Shown: one piece after another, positions 51,870 through 61,632 of the stretch | Position numbering within the stretch: position 1 is the stretch's first letter | Layout: the number at the start of each line of letters is the position of its first letter | Source of the DNA: Thalassotalea sp. PS06 | Lineage (GTDB): Bacteria; Pseudomonadota; Gammaproteobacteria; Enterobacterales; Alteromonadaceae | Reading direction: 5' to 3' | NCBI RefSeq assembly: GCF_007197775.1 | Contig: NZ_CP041638.1 | Span: forward strand, 3,472,001 to 3,536,000 | Length of the DNA stretch: 64,000 nt | Program-made: the position numbers and the translations under genes | Notes under the pieces: model-generated | What the model was told of the DNA's origin: nothing | Databases searched by the model: none | The model's input: only the letters and a program-made list of their open reading frames with translations

Positions 51870-54800
51870 ATGAAGTCTACACAAACAACGGGGTTTAACC
51901 GTTCTTTCTTAAATCTATCGGTGCGTAAAGCACTATGTCTTGGTTCGCTATTATTTGCGATGCCAACCATGGCCGCTGAAGAGGCCAACAATACTGAGGC
52001 GAATGAATCTGAGGTTGAAACCATTACGGTGGTAGGTACGCAAATCCGCGGTGGTGCAATTAGTGAAGCGCTAGCAGTATCCGTAGTAAATGCCGAAGAC
52101 ATCGAAACGCTTGGGGTTGATTCTGGTGATGAGCTAATGAGCCTGATCCCGGAAAATGGCCAAAACTTTTTTAATGAAGCCGAAAACATCAGCGGTGGCG
52201 TAAATGCAGCTCGAGGCGACGTCGGTGCTTTTAACCTTCGCAACCTGGGCACCGGTAATACTCTGGTTCTATTAAACGGTCGTCGCATGGTCAACTCAGC
52301 GACCTATCAGACCGAAGAAGTTGGCGGAAGCTTTGTTCCGGTAAATTCGGTGAACTCCAATACCATCCCTGTTGTCGGTTTACAGCGTGTCGAAGTATTA
52401 CGCGATGGCGCATCGGCGATTTATGGTGCTGATGCGGTAGCTGGTGTTGTTAACCATGTGCTGAAGAGTAATTACGAAGGTTTCACCTTCCGCGGCAAGG
52501 TTTCTGAATTTGATAATTTCGATCGCGGCAGTCGCTCTTTCTCTATCGAAGCCGGTAAAGATTTCAATGATGGCGCTACCAATGTCAGCGTATTTTATAG
52601 CTTCTACGATCGAGATCGCATCAGCTCGCTAGACGATGAACGTTGGTCAGATTCTGATTTTCGCAGCCGCCTTCCAGAAGGCTCTCTGTGGGCCGATAGC
52701 ACCGATTTTCGAAATGACAGCGCCAATTCGCTTTTTGGTAAATTTGATATTGTTCCCGGTAACGAGGGGGATCTGGACAATAATGGCCTAGTAGATTCAG
52801 GTGGTGAGTTTCATGCTTATCCAATCAATGACCCACTATGTGCCCAGGGCTATCAGCTAAACCAATACACCTGCGGCATTTCCGATGACATTGCTGGATT
52901 TTATCGCCATAACTTTAACGCCATAGGACGTGACCTGCGCTCTGAATTGCAGCGCAATAACGTGTTTGTGTTCGTTAATCACGAATTTGACAGTGGCTTA
53001 GAATCTTTTACCGAACTGTCGTTCTACAAATCTGAAACCAATACGGTGCGTCATGCATCCGCATCCTTCTCTACCTCAGAGTTAGTGTTGTCAGCCAATA
53101 ACTACTACAACCCGTTCGGTGCCTTGGGTTCACCAAATCGTCTTGATGAATCGATTACTGGTACTTTCCCTGATGAGGGTTTTGATATTGTTCTTGATAA
53201 TTACCGCTTTGCGGAATTACCAAGAATTGTTGATAACGATGGCGATACCTATCGCTTTTTACAAGGATTCCGTGGTGTTGTCGGTGATTGGGATTGGGAA
53301 ACCGCAGTCTCACATTCCGAGGCGAACAAAGAAGACATTACCAGAAATCGTGTATCAAATTCCCTGATGCAGGAAGCACTTAATGATCCAACGCCGGCGG
53401 CATACAATCCATTCTCTGGCGGTGTAAATTCCAATATCGAACGCGCTTTGATTGATGTAACCCGCAACAGTGAAACCAAGCTCACTACTTTTGATATTAA
53501 GTTTTCTAATGCCGACTTATTTGAATTACCGGCAGGTCCGGTAGCATTTTTGGCGGGATTTGAGTGGCGCAAAGAAAGTTTTGTTGACGACCGCGATGAT
53601 CGCTTGGATGGCACGATAGTGTTTACCGACAAAGAAGGTGATACCTATCCTTTCGTTTCTGATGTAGTTAACTCCAGTCCGACGCCTGATAACGAGGGTG
53701 AACGTCAGGTAACCTCACTATTTTCGGAAGTTCAAATTCCGGTTCTTGAAAATTTAGATGTGCAGCTGGCGTTGCGATATGAAGATTTTGACGATATCGA
53801 CGACAGTACCACGGTTGGTAAAGTGGCCTTTGGCTGGCGCCCGCTCGAACAGTTATTACTTCGTGGTTCGTGGTCTGAGGCGTTCCGTGCGCCAAACCTG
53901 ATTACGGTTAACGAAGATATTGTTGCCCGTAACAATACCCGTACCGACTGGGCTTGTGAGTATGCTGCAGATAATGGCGGCGATCCGGATCAGGATATCC
54001 TTGACTGTACCAATTCAACGCAGCGTATTGCTCAGGGTAGCGATCAGCTAAAACCAGAGAAATCCACCAATACTTCTATTGGTTTGGCCTGGACACCGAC
54101 CGATAGCCTGTCTCTAACGGTTGATTTCTGGTCCATCAAAAAAGAAGACACCATTGGTCTGTTTGGTGAAGAGAACCATACCTTGCTAGATCTGGTTTAT
54201 CGCCTTGATGCCGGTACTGCAAATTGTGATATGACGTTTAACGGTGCCGTACAACGTGAAAATGCCGATTTAGACGCTGACGAGTTGGCGGTTTATCAAA
54301 ATGCAGGTATTTGTCCGGCAGGCCCAATCAAATTTATCAATGACCAGTACGCAAACCTTGATGATCGTACTGTTGAAGGATTTGACGTGGGTATTTACTA
54401 CAACATTGACACATCTGTTGGTACTTTTGACATAAAGTACAACGGTTCTTTCCTGGAAACCTATGAGCAAGATGCTGGCGGTGATGCCGCTATTCTTGTT
54501 GAAGCTCAGAACAGCGGTGCTATTCCTGCCAATTATCCGGTTGCGGGATTTGCTGATCTGATAAATATGGATGGCAACCAGGATGAGCGTCACTCGGCGA
54601 AATTCCGTTGGTATACTGACTCCTTCGGTGCATCGCTTAGCGCCTTTAAAGTGGGTAGTTTCTACCAGAGCTCGTTAACCTTAGAAGATGGCACTCGCTA
54701 TGAAATCCCGTCAATGACAACTTATAATGCGAGTTTTGATTATAAGTTTGACGTTTTGGGTAGCAATTCTCAGGTGCGCTTAGGTGTCAAAAACTTAACC

Positions 54801-54902
54801 GATGAGAGAGCACCGTTAGCGGATCGCTTCTTTGGTTACTTTGCCGATGCCCACTCAGATTATGGTAGATCCTTCTATCTTGAACTGAAAGCGTCGTTGT
54901 AA
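51870..54902 (+). CDS. TonB-dependent outer-membrane receptor
   Basis: A 1010-residue receptor. An extended signal peptide (to about residue 36, ending TMA) is followed by the TonB box region VETITVVGTQIRG, a plug with GAFNLRNLGTGNTLVLLNGRRMV and VEVLRDGASAIYGADAVAGVVN, and a long beta barrel with the late TonB-receptor segments LRGSWSEAFRAPNL, FDYKFDVLG and LGVKNLTDE. There is no secretin/TonB short N-terminal (STN) signalling domain. This CarP/OmpA-like type with the LNGRR motif is common in marine bacteria for organic nutrients. Substrate unknown; it lies between the sigma/FecR pair and the DASS transporter. Confidence 0.95.
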   Translation: MKSTQTTGFNRSFLNLSVRKALCLGSLLFAMPTMAAEEANNTEANESEVETITVVGTQIRGGAISEALAVSVVNAEDIETLGVDSGDELMSLIPENGQNFFNEAENISGGVNAARGDVGAFNLRNLGTGNTLVLLNGRRMVNSATYQTEEVGGSFVPVNSVNSNTIPVVGLQRVEVLRDGASAIYGADAVAGVVNHVLKSNYEGFTFRGKVSEFDNFDRGSRSFSIEAGKDFNDGATNVSVFYSFYDRDRISSLDDERWSDSDFRSRLPEGSLWADSTDFRNDSANSLFGKFDIVPGNEGDLDNNGLVDSGGEFHAYPINDPLCAQGYQLNQYTCGISDDIAGFYRHNFNAIGRDLRSELQRNNVFVFVNHEFDSGLESFTELSFYKSETNTVRHASASFSTSELVLSANNYYNPFGALGSPNRLDESITGTFPDEGFDIVLDNYRFAELPRIVDNDGDTYRFLQGFRGVVGDWDWETAVSHSEANKEDITRNRVSNSLMQEALNDPTPAAYNPFSGGVNSNIERALIDVTRNSETKLTTFDIKFSNADLFELPAGPVAFLAGFEWRKESFVDDRDDRLDGTIVFTDKEGDTYPFVSDVVNSSPTPDNEGERQVTSLFSEVQIPVLENLDVQLALRYEDFDDIDDSTTVGKVAFGWRPLEQLLLRGSWSEAFRAPNLITVNEDIVARNNTRTDWACEYAADNGGDPDQDILDCTNSTQRIAQGSDQLKPEKSTNTSIGLAWTPTDSLSLTVDFWSIKKEDTIGLFGEENHTLLDLVYRLDAGTANCDMTFNGAVQRENADLDADELAVYQNAGICPAGPIKFINDQYANLDDRTVEGFDVGIYYNIDTSVGTFDIKYNGSFLETYEQDAGGDAAILVEAQNSGAIPANYPVAGFADLINMDGNQDERHSAKFRWYTDSFGASLSAFKVGSFYQSSLTLEDGTRYEIPSMTTYNASFDYKFDVLGSNSQVRLGVKNLTDERAPLADRFFGYFADAHSDYGRSFYLELKASL

Positions 54903-54908
54903 CCTTAT

Positions 54909-54933
54909 CCCCCTTCAATTAAATTGAAGGGGG
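54909..54933 (+). terminator. Hairpin between receptor and DASS transporter genes
   Basis: CCCCCTTCAA and TTGAAGGGGG pair with a 5-base loop. A T-run is absent, so it may only attenuate transcription or protect the receptor message. Confidence 0.5.
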
Positions 54934-54963
54934 TATCTTCCTAAATAATAATGATAAATTTTC

Positions 54964-56439
54964 ATGTCTGAACATACTTCTTATTCCGCTACTCGAGCGA
55001 GTTACCAGGATATTGGCCTAATACTCGGCCCTGCGCTGTTTGCGCTAATGATGATTTTCAGCCAGTACCAAACCACGATGGATCCGGTGGCTTGGAAAAC
55101 GGCTGCGGTAGCAATTTGGATGGCGGTTTGGTGGTCTACCGAAGCCGTCCCCGTTCCTGTCACCGCATTCTTACCATTAGTAACCTTTCATTTGCTGGGA
55201 ATTTCCACCGCAAAAGAAGCGGCGATGCCGTACTCAAACCCGATCATCTATTTATTTTTAGGAGCTTTTGTTCTTGCTCTTGCGGTAGAGCGATGGAACC
55301 TGCATAAACGATTGGCGTTGCTTATTCTCACTCATACCGGTACCGATGGACGAAAACTGATTCTTGGTTTTATGGTAGTTGCAGCTCTGTTATCAATGTG
55401 GATGACCAATACATCAACAACCATGATGTTGATGCCGATAGCCCTGTCGGTGGCGTCTGTTATTACCGAAAACGCCACCAATCTGACCGATAAAGAAAAA
55501 GCCTCATTCCAGATATCTATGCTATTGGGTCTGGCGTATGCGGCGACTATTGGTGGACTCGCAACCCTGGTAGGTACACCACCTAACGCTCTTTTGGCTG
55601 CGTTTGTGCAAGAAAACTATGGTATCGAAATTTCTTTTGCCAGCTGGATGGCAGTGGGCGTGCCTGTGATGATCATTATGCTACCTTTGGCATGGATTGC
55701 CCTGACCCGACTCCTGTATAAAGTTAATATCCCGGAAAGCGATAAAGTTCGCCAACATTTGCAGCATTTACGGGACGAGCTGGGCCCTATCACTAAACCG
55801 GAAAAGCGAGTCGCGATCGTATTTGCTATCGTCATATTGCTGTGGATGGTTCGTCGTCCTTTAACTAGCTATTTGGGCGTCGAGGGGCTGTCTGATACTG
55901 GCATCGTCATGGCAGCAGCAATGCTGTTATTTATACTACCAAGTGGCAGTAAATCTCAGGCTCAACTAATGACCTGGCACGATGTTAATAAGCTACCTTG
56001 GGGTGTACTGGTGCTATTTGGTGGTGGTCTGAGTTTAGCAAGTGCATTCTCGTCGTCGGGGTTAGCACAATGGCTCGGAGAAAGCCTGACACCGATCAGC
56101 GCATTCGGTATTTTGTTCCTGATACTAGCAGCAACTGCTCTGGTAATATTCCTGACGGAAATAACCAGTAATCTGGCAACAACAGCAACCTTTTTACCGG
56201 TAATGGGGGCTATTGCGATTCAGGGTGACATTAACCCGCTATTGTTATGTGTTCCTATAACCCTCGCGGCAAGCTGTGCCTTTATGCTTCCCGTTGCAAC
56301 ACCACCAAATGCCATTGTTTTTGCCTCAGGAAAGCTGACAATTCCACAGATGGTGCGAGCAGGTGTGATGCTGAATATTATCGGTTTGATACTAATTTCT
56401 ATTCTTGGTATCTGGTGGGCTCCTTCAATATTGATATAA
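54964..56439 (+). CDS. DASS family (SLC13) sodium/dicarboxylate symporter
   Basis: A 491-residue membrane protein with about 12 helices. The two SNT-type motifs that build the sodium and carboxylate sites are visible: MTNTSTTMMLMPIA and TSNLATTATFLPV; GTPPNALL and ATPPNAIVFASG are also typical. Known relatives import succinate, fumarate, malate or citrate with sodium across the inner membrane. It is the last gene of the cluster that starts with the exported lyase, which fits import of a released C4-dicarboxylate. A terminator follows. Confidence 0.93.
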   Translation: MSEHTSYSATRASYQDIGLILGPALFALMMIFSQYQTTMDPVAWKTAAVAIWMAVWWSTEAVPVPVTAFLPLVTFHLLGISTAKEAAMPYSNPIIYLFLGAFVLALAVERWNLHKRLALLILTHTGTDGRKLILGFMVVAALLSMWMTNTSTTMMLMPIALSVASVITENATNLTDKEKASFQISMLLGLAYAATIGGLATLVGTPPNALLAAFVQENYGIEISFASWMAVGVPVMIIMLPLAWIALTRLLYKVNIPESDKVRQHLQHLRDELGPITKPEKRVAIVFAIVILLWMVRRPLTSYLGVEGLSDTGIVMAAAMLLFILPSGSKSQAQLMTWHDVNKLPWGVLVLFGGGLSLASAFSSSGLAQWLGESLTPISAFGILFLILAATALVIFLTEITSNLATTATFLPVMGAIAIQGDINPLLLCVPITLAASCAFMLPVATPPNAIVFASGKLTIPQMVRAGVMLNIIGLILISILGIWWAPSILI

Positions 56440-56460
56440 CATTAATCTCGCAATCCTAAC

Positions 56461-56493
56461 AAGCCGAGAAGTTGGAATATTCTCGGCTTTTTT
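56461..56493 (+). terminator. Terminator after the DASS transporter gene
   Basis: Stem AAGCCGAGAA / TTCTCGGCTT, loop of 9, then TTTTT. Confidence 0.88.
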
Positions 56494-56648
56494 ACACAAG
56501 GTATTATAGTGCTGGAAACTCTGAAATTTCGTTGTCACTGCTCATAATCTCTGATGTATATCCTCCCAAACACTTTGCTTGCCAGCCTAATTTATTGAAC
56601 TATACTGTTGATATAATTGCCAATTTTTTAATAGATTACGAGTAAGAT

Positions 56649-57473
56649 ATGATAAAGTTTGCATGCTTCTTTTGCTTAATTGGTTTGGGACCTATACCTT
56701 TTACATTCGCCAATGACCAGCAAACTTCCCTTGAACGAGGTAGTTACCTAGTTCAAAAAATGTTGTCCTGTACCCATTGCCATGGCGAAGATCTTGGTGG
56801 CGCGGAAGGTATTACAATAGGCGGCTTTATCAGTAATGCCCCTAACATAACCAATGATGCAGATTCCGGGCTAGGTAGTTGGAGTGATAACGAAATCATA
56901 TCTTCCATTCGCAATGGCATCAGACCCGATGGCACTAATATCGGTGCGCCTATGCCAATTGACATTTACCGGAATTTGGCTGACAGTGATTTACGCGCCA
57001 TCGTTGCGTATTTACGCTCCATTCCTCAAGTTCAACGGACAGTAAAAGCAACCCAAACGACCATTAAAACACGCAAGGCGCACGACCAAAAGGTTGAGCA
57101 TGTCATAGGTCCTGATTTCGATGATCCAATCTCTCGAGGACAATATATTTACAATTTAACTTATTGTACCCATTGCCATAACCCGAGAGGAAAAATGAGT
57201 CATTTAGTTGGGGCTGGTGGCACCCCTTTTAAACAGGAAGATGGTGCGGTCATCTATAGCAGCAATCTTACACCGTCCGGCAATTTGCCCAATTACACCG
57301 ACAATGAATTAGCAAAATTAATCCGAACAGGGCAAAGACCAGATGGAAGTATGGTATTGCCGCCAATGCCGGCGGGCTTATACACCAAACTTTCAGATCA
57401 GGATATCAATGATTTGATTTTATTTCTGCGTAATTTAACTGCTGCAGAAACACCTTCGCAAACCGCTAATTAA
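56649..57473 (+). CDS. Exported diheme cytochrome c
   Basis: A 274-residue protein with a signal peptide (about 1-21, ending TFA). Two haem sites, CTHCHG near residue 40 and CTHCHN near residue 176, each followed by a domain with GGFISNAPNIT... or GVIYSSNLTPS... and a later Met ligand region (GAPMPIDIY and LPPMPAGLY). This tandem is typical of diheme cytochromes of alcohol or aldehyde dehydrogenase systems, but no such dehydrogenase is near. The role in the periplasm is electron transfer. Its last four bases overlap the convergent S9 peptidase gene. Confidence 0.9.
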   Translation: MIKFACFFCLIGLGPIPFTFANDQQTSLERGSYLVQKMLSCTHCHGEDLGGAEGITIGGFISNAPNITNDADSGLGSWSDNEIISSIRNGIRPDGTNIGAPMPIDIYRNLADSDLRAIVAYLRSIPQVQRTVKATQTTIKTRKAHDQKVEHVIGPDFDDPISRGQYIYNLTYCTHCHNPRGKMSHLVGAGGTPFKQEDGAVIYSSNLTPSGNLPNYTDNELAKLIRTGQRPDGSMVLPPMPAGLYTKLSDQDINDLILFLRNLTAAETPSQTAN

Positions 57474-59551
57474 TCCTGTTGTTTATTATATTTTTCGAAC
57501 CATGCAAGGATATAAGCCACTTTCTGAGCCAGATTACTGGGTCGGGCTGCAATGCCATGACTGGCTTTAGGAATACGTACCATGGCTGAGTCAATATTAC
57601 GTAATTGCAATGCCTGATAATACTGTTCGGTTTCACTCATCGGTGTCCGATAATCTACCTCACCAGTTAACAGCATGGTTGGCGTAGAAACATTACCCAC
57701 CAGACTAAGCGGTGAATGTTTCCATAAATGGTCAACTTGCTCCCACGGCATACCTGGCATCCAATATTGGGTAAAGTAAGCGTATGCATCGGCCGTCAAA
57801 CTAAAGCTCAACCAGTTAATCACTGGCTTAGCAACCACCGCGGCTTTAAAGCGATCGGTTTTACCGATTATCCAGGCCGTTAGCGTACCGCCGCCACTGC
57901 CACCAGTTACGAAAAGCTGCTCTTCATCAACGAATCCTTCTTCGATAACACCGTCAACCACATCCATTAAATCATTGTAATCTTCAGACGGATAATTGTG
58001 ATGAATCAGGTTGGCAAACTCTTCACCATAAGATGTGCTACCACGCGGGTTTGCCCATACAACGACATAGCCCTGCGCCGCCATTAACTGGATTTCCAGG
58101 CTAAACTGTGGTCCATAGGCGGTATGTGGACCACCGTGAATTTCCATGATTAATGGATATTTTTTCTCTGGATCAAAGTTTGGCGGTAGCGCTAACCAAG
58201 CTTCAATTGGGCGCTCATCAACCGAGGACTTCACCGTTAACGAACGAACTTTAGCCAGCTCTTTTGGCGCTAAAACATCTTCGTTCAATCGCGTTAAACG
58301 CAATAACTCACCATCTTTGGTCTCGACACCTAAATCAGCGGGGCGCTGGCTGTTTGCCTGGGTATAAAAAACATCAGAGCTATTGGCAACCACATAGCTA
58401 CCAGAGGTATAAGGACGCCCTAATGACTGCCCCCCTAATTGCGCTTTGTGGCGGGTGATTTTTCCACTCAGGTTTACCGAGGCCAGTTTCTTCTTACCGT
58501 GGTCATCGTAACTAAAATACACTGAATCACTTTTCGGTCCCCATTGAATATTGGCAATCGGGCGATCCAATTTGCTGACCAAACCTTTACTATTGCTGCC
58601 ATCACGATTCATCACATAAACCAGGGCGTTCTGACTGGCAAGCTTTCTATCATTAACTTGTAGATACGCAATTTTCTTGCCGTCCGGGCTTATAATTGGC
58701 GAAAACTCAGGACCTTCGCGCTCAAGTAATTTAGCGATTTCTCCAGACATTACGTCTACCTGAAAGATATCTGAGGCTAACGGCTGGCGTTGCCAATCTT
58801 CCGTTCGATTTGCACTAAAGATGATGTGCTTGCTGTCTTTACTCCAGGATAGCTGACCAGAGTGGTTAAAATCTCCCTCTGTGATCTGTCTGGCACTTCC
58901 GCCCTCACTCGGGACAACATAGATTTGATTAAAACCTGCTGGCACAAACCCTGCGCCATCGCTGCGATAGGAAAAACTGTCAATATAGGTCGCATTGCCA
59001 GCCCATTTAGCACCTTTAGGCTGTTTAGGCATTTTTACTGGCAGCGAAGAAGGTTTGCCCGGTGTAAACATCACAAATGCTATCCACTTACCATCCGGTG
59101 AAAAACTAATGCTTGACGGGGAATGCTGCAGATTAGTCACTCGAGCAGTTTGGCCGGTATCTAACCAACGCATGTATAGCTGATTGTTACCTTCGAAACT
59201 CGAAACATAAGCGAGACGACTCCCATCTGGAGAAAATACAGGCATCCGATAGCTGGCTTTTCCGGACAATACCGGACGATGGTCACTACCATCACTATTA
59301 ATTTGCCACAAATTAATGCGGGTGCTGTCGGCCATGATATCCATCGCCCGGCGCTCGTAAATTACGTAGTTTTTAGATGGGTGAACATCCAGTCCGCCAA
59401 CATATTCAATATCAAATACGTCTTCAAGGGTCAGGTGATTGGTATTTTCATCCTGTTCAAATGCGCTGGCAGTATTAAGGGCAAAAGCACTTAGCGACAT
59501 TATCGCCAAACCTTGAAAAGCCCAGGTTTTTACACGGTTAATATACCTCAT
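57470..59551 (-). CDS. Exported S9 family (prolyl oligopeptidase-like) peptidase
   Basis: A 693-residue protein with a signal peptide (about 1-30), a WD40/PD40 beta-propeller (YLRLAYVSSFEGNNQLY-type repeats such as PVFSPDGSRLAYVSS and SWSKDSKHIIFSANR, to about 400), and an alpha/beta-hydrolase end with the nucleophile in VTGGSGGGTLTAW, Asp in GEVDYRTP and His in PKASHGI. Members cut dipeptides or short oligopeptides, often after Pro or acyl residues. Transcribed alone, overlapping the end of the diheme cytochrome gene by four bases tail to tail. Confidence 0.93.
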   Translation of the reverse strand: MRYINRVKTWAFQGLAIMSLSAFALNTASAFEQDENTNHLTLEDVFDIEYVGGLDVHPSKNYVIYERRAMDIMADSTRINLWQINSDGSDHRPVLSGKASYRMPVFSPDGSRLAYVSSFEGNNQLYMRWLDTGQTARVTNLQHSPSSISFSPDGKWIAFVMFTPGKPSSLPVKMPKQPKGAKWAGNATYIDSFSYRSDGAGFVPAGFNQIYVVPSEGGSARQITEGDFNHSGQLSWSKDSKHIIFSANRTEDWQRQPLASDIFQVDVMSGEIAKLLEREGPEFSPIISPDGKKIAYLQVNDRKLASQNALVYVMNRDGSNSKGLVSKLDRPIANIQWGPKSDSVYFSYDDHGKKKLASVNLSGKITRHKAQLGGQSLGRPYTSGSYVVANSSDVFYTQANSQRPADLGVETKDGELLRLTRLNEDVLAPKELAKVRSLTVKSSVDERPIEAWLALPPNFDPEKKYPLIMEIHGGPHTAYGPQFSLEIQLMAAQGYVVVWANPRGSTSYGEEFANLIHHNYPSEDYNDLMDVVDGVIEEGFVDEEQLFVTGGSGGGTLTAWIIGKTDRFKAAVVAKPVINWLSFSLTADAYAYFTQYWMPGMPWEQVDHLWKHSPLSLVGNVSTPTMLLTGEVDYRTPMSETEQYYQALQLRNIDSAMVRIPKASHGIAARPSNLAQKVAYILAWFEKYNKQQD

Positions 59552-59837
59552 GGGGGTAAATCCTTCTGGTGGAATGAGACGAACAAATTCTTATTCAAGA
59601 GATGGGGGAGTCTCCTAAGGAATTTATTCGAGCAATATTCATTGGTTACCCAAACAAGCATTGGCGGTGTTGCTCAATATCAGCAGTGCGAACATCGCTT
59701 AAAAAGTTTGGTATTAAATATCAGTAAGTTACTTTAGCGAAAGGCAATAACAGTGTAAATGGTCTAGATCGCCGAGCGTTGCTAACTACCCCGGTTTTTC
59801 GATACTCTATCGAAAACATAATGGCCAAGGACAATTG

Positions 59838-60038
59838 ATGAAATTAATAATGCGCAGTGAATTCGATGATTTACGACTCAATCCTGAGCATGCCTATGAT
59901 ACTGATCGAAATGGTGACAAACAGGTGGTTAGAATATATTGCCAGGACAAGTTAATCGCCAAAAAGGTCACCCATAAGAAAAGCATTCGCTACTTTGGTG
60001 TTAAAGAATATAAGCAGTATTTAACTCAAACCGAATAA
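59838..60038 (+). CDS. Small hypothetical protein
   Basis: A 66-residue soluble, basic protein (RYFGVKEYKQYLTQ end). ATG 59838 has AAGGA at good distance; one codon earlier a TTG is possible. Strands IYCQDKLIAKK and SIRYFGV suggest a small beta fold. No family recognised, but the clear ribosome site and codon use support a real gene. Confidence 0.55.
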   Translation: MKLIMRSEFDDLRLNPEHAYDTDRNGDKQVVRIYCQDKLIAKKVTHKKSIRYFGVKEYKQYLTQTE

Positions 60039-60155
60039 TCTGCAAGCATCATACTACCCTGCCAGCTTCCTTTTTGTGGTCAATAAATGATTACACCTGT
60101 GCTAGACTGGCTTGCCCCTAAAAACGATAAAACGGGAATGCCCCAAGGAAGAACA

Positions 60156-61448
60156 ATGAAAAAGATACTAGCCGCAGTTGCCGTTGGCGCTTCACTGGCA
60201 AGTCCATACATCATAGGTATTAAAGCCGAAGAACATACCCAAACCCTTTATCAGCAAATATCTGCAAATCCAGCATTTGAAGTAGAGTTACTGGAATACA
60301 ATCGCGGCTGGATTAACTCAGATGCAACCGTCAAATTTACCATGCCGGTTACTGACGATGAGGGGAACGTTGAGATGTTCAATTTTGAAATTGAACAGAT
60401 AATCCAACACGGTCCGGTTTTGTGGTCCACCGATGGTGTTGGTCTGGGTCTGCTAGATTCCCAGTTTAACGCCAAACTCCCGGCTGAATTCAAGGAAGAA
60501 ATCATCAACATTGAACAATTGCAGGATGACGGTATGAGCACAATTGCCCGTACATCCTTCAATGGCACTACCTATTCCAGCACCAGAATTAAACCGACAA
60601 CAATCAAGCTTGATGAGGCGAATTTAGAAATTTTACCTGGCCTGTTTCATACAACTACCGACACCCAGGGTCATATTACCGGGGGCGGAGAGTGGCAGGG
60701 AATGAAGATTGTTAAAGGCGAAACAGTTGCGTTGGTCGTTGGTAAAATGGACATCGAATTAAACCAAACCTATATCAATGGAAATATGTTTGCTCCGATG
60801 TCACTGGGCATTGGTACATCGAAACTTTCGGTGACGGAATTTATCGTCAATGGCGAAACGCCAGACGCCAGCATGTCAATTCGCAATTTACATATGGCCA
60901 GTGACTCCAAGGTTAATGCTGGACTGCTAGCCGGCAATTTAACCGTGAGCGCTGACCAGGTAGCATTAGCTTTTCAACAGTTCACCGATTTCAATTATTC
61001 AATGACCATGGATAATTTCAATGTTGATGCTTTGAGTGAAATTCAAAACCTTCTGGTAAACCTGGATCCAGAAGATCCGCAGCAACAACAAACTTTAATG
61101 GTTGCAATGCAGCAGCAATTACCCAAGTTATTGGCAGATAACCCTAGCATTGCAATCGATAAACTAGGTATTACCACCAATGAAGGCGACATCGTATCGG
61201 ATTTACTGGTAACCATAGACCCGCAAAAATTCGATGCTAACAACCCAATGAGCATGATGTTTGCTTTGCAGGCCGATGCCAAAGGTTCTGCCCCTTCAGC
61301 ATTCTTCACCAACCTTGGCATGCAAGAGAATGTTGATATGTTGAAAGAACAGGGGATGTTAGTTCAGGAAGAGGAAACCTTGTTATTTAACTTCTCTTTC
61401 GCTAATGGCCAGGCACTCATTAACGGTATGCCAATTCCGTTAGGCTAA
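60156..61448 (+). CDS. YdgA (DUF945) family protein
   Basis: A 430-residue protein from ATG 60156 (AAGGAAG upstream). A signal-like hydrophobic start (LAAVAVGASLASPYIIG) is followed by a repeat-rich beta domain with YNRGWINSDA and GPVLWSTDGVGLG, which is the pattern of YdgA/DUF945 proteins, large envelope proteins of unknown function. An in-frame start at 60087 would add 23 residues without a signal. A terminator follows. Confidence 0.85.
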   Translation: MKKILAAVAVGASLASPYIIGIKAEEHTQTLYQQISANPAFEVELLEYNRGWINSDATVKFTMPVTDDEGNVEMFNFEIEQIIQHGPVLWSTDGVGLGLLDSQFNAKLPAEFKEEIINIEQLQDDGMSTIARTSFNGTTYSSTRIKPTTIKLDEANLEILPGLFHTTTDTQGHITGGGEWQGMKIVKGETVALVVGKMDIELNQTYINGNMFAPMSLGIGTSKLSVTEFIVNGETPDASMSIRNLHMASDSKVNAGLLAGNLTVSADQVALAFQQFTDFNYSMTMDNFNVDALSEIQNLLVNLDPEDPQQQQTLMVAMQQQLPKLLADNPSIAIDKLGITTNEGDIVSDLLVTIDPQKFDANNPMSMMFALQADAKGSAPSAFFTNLGMQENVDMLKEQGMLVQEEETLLFNFSFANGQALINGMPIPLG

Positions 61449-61472
61449 TAACATTAGTAAACTCCACTATCT

Positions 61473-61501
61473 GGCAGAAAGTAACCGCTTTCTGCCTTTT
61501 A
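61473..61501 (+). terminator. Terminator after the YdgA family gene
   Basis: Stem GGCAGAAAG / CTTTCTGCC, loop of 6, then TTTTATT. Confidence 0.9.
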
Positions 61502-61632
61502 TTATGGTTTCCAACCGCGATTTTCTCATCCAACAACAATATACCCTTAGATTTACCAATCTCTCGACTACACTTATTACCCATATTTATCTGATATCTA
61601 CATACTTTCAATCTCGACATAGGAGAGAGGAT

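Noticed and set aside
54940..54963. Fur-box-like AATAATGATAAAT before the DASS transporter
   Set aside because: Only half of a Fur palindrome is present in an AT-rich stretch; not enough to call.
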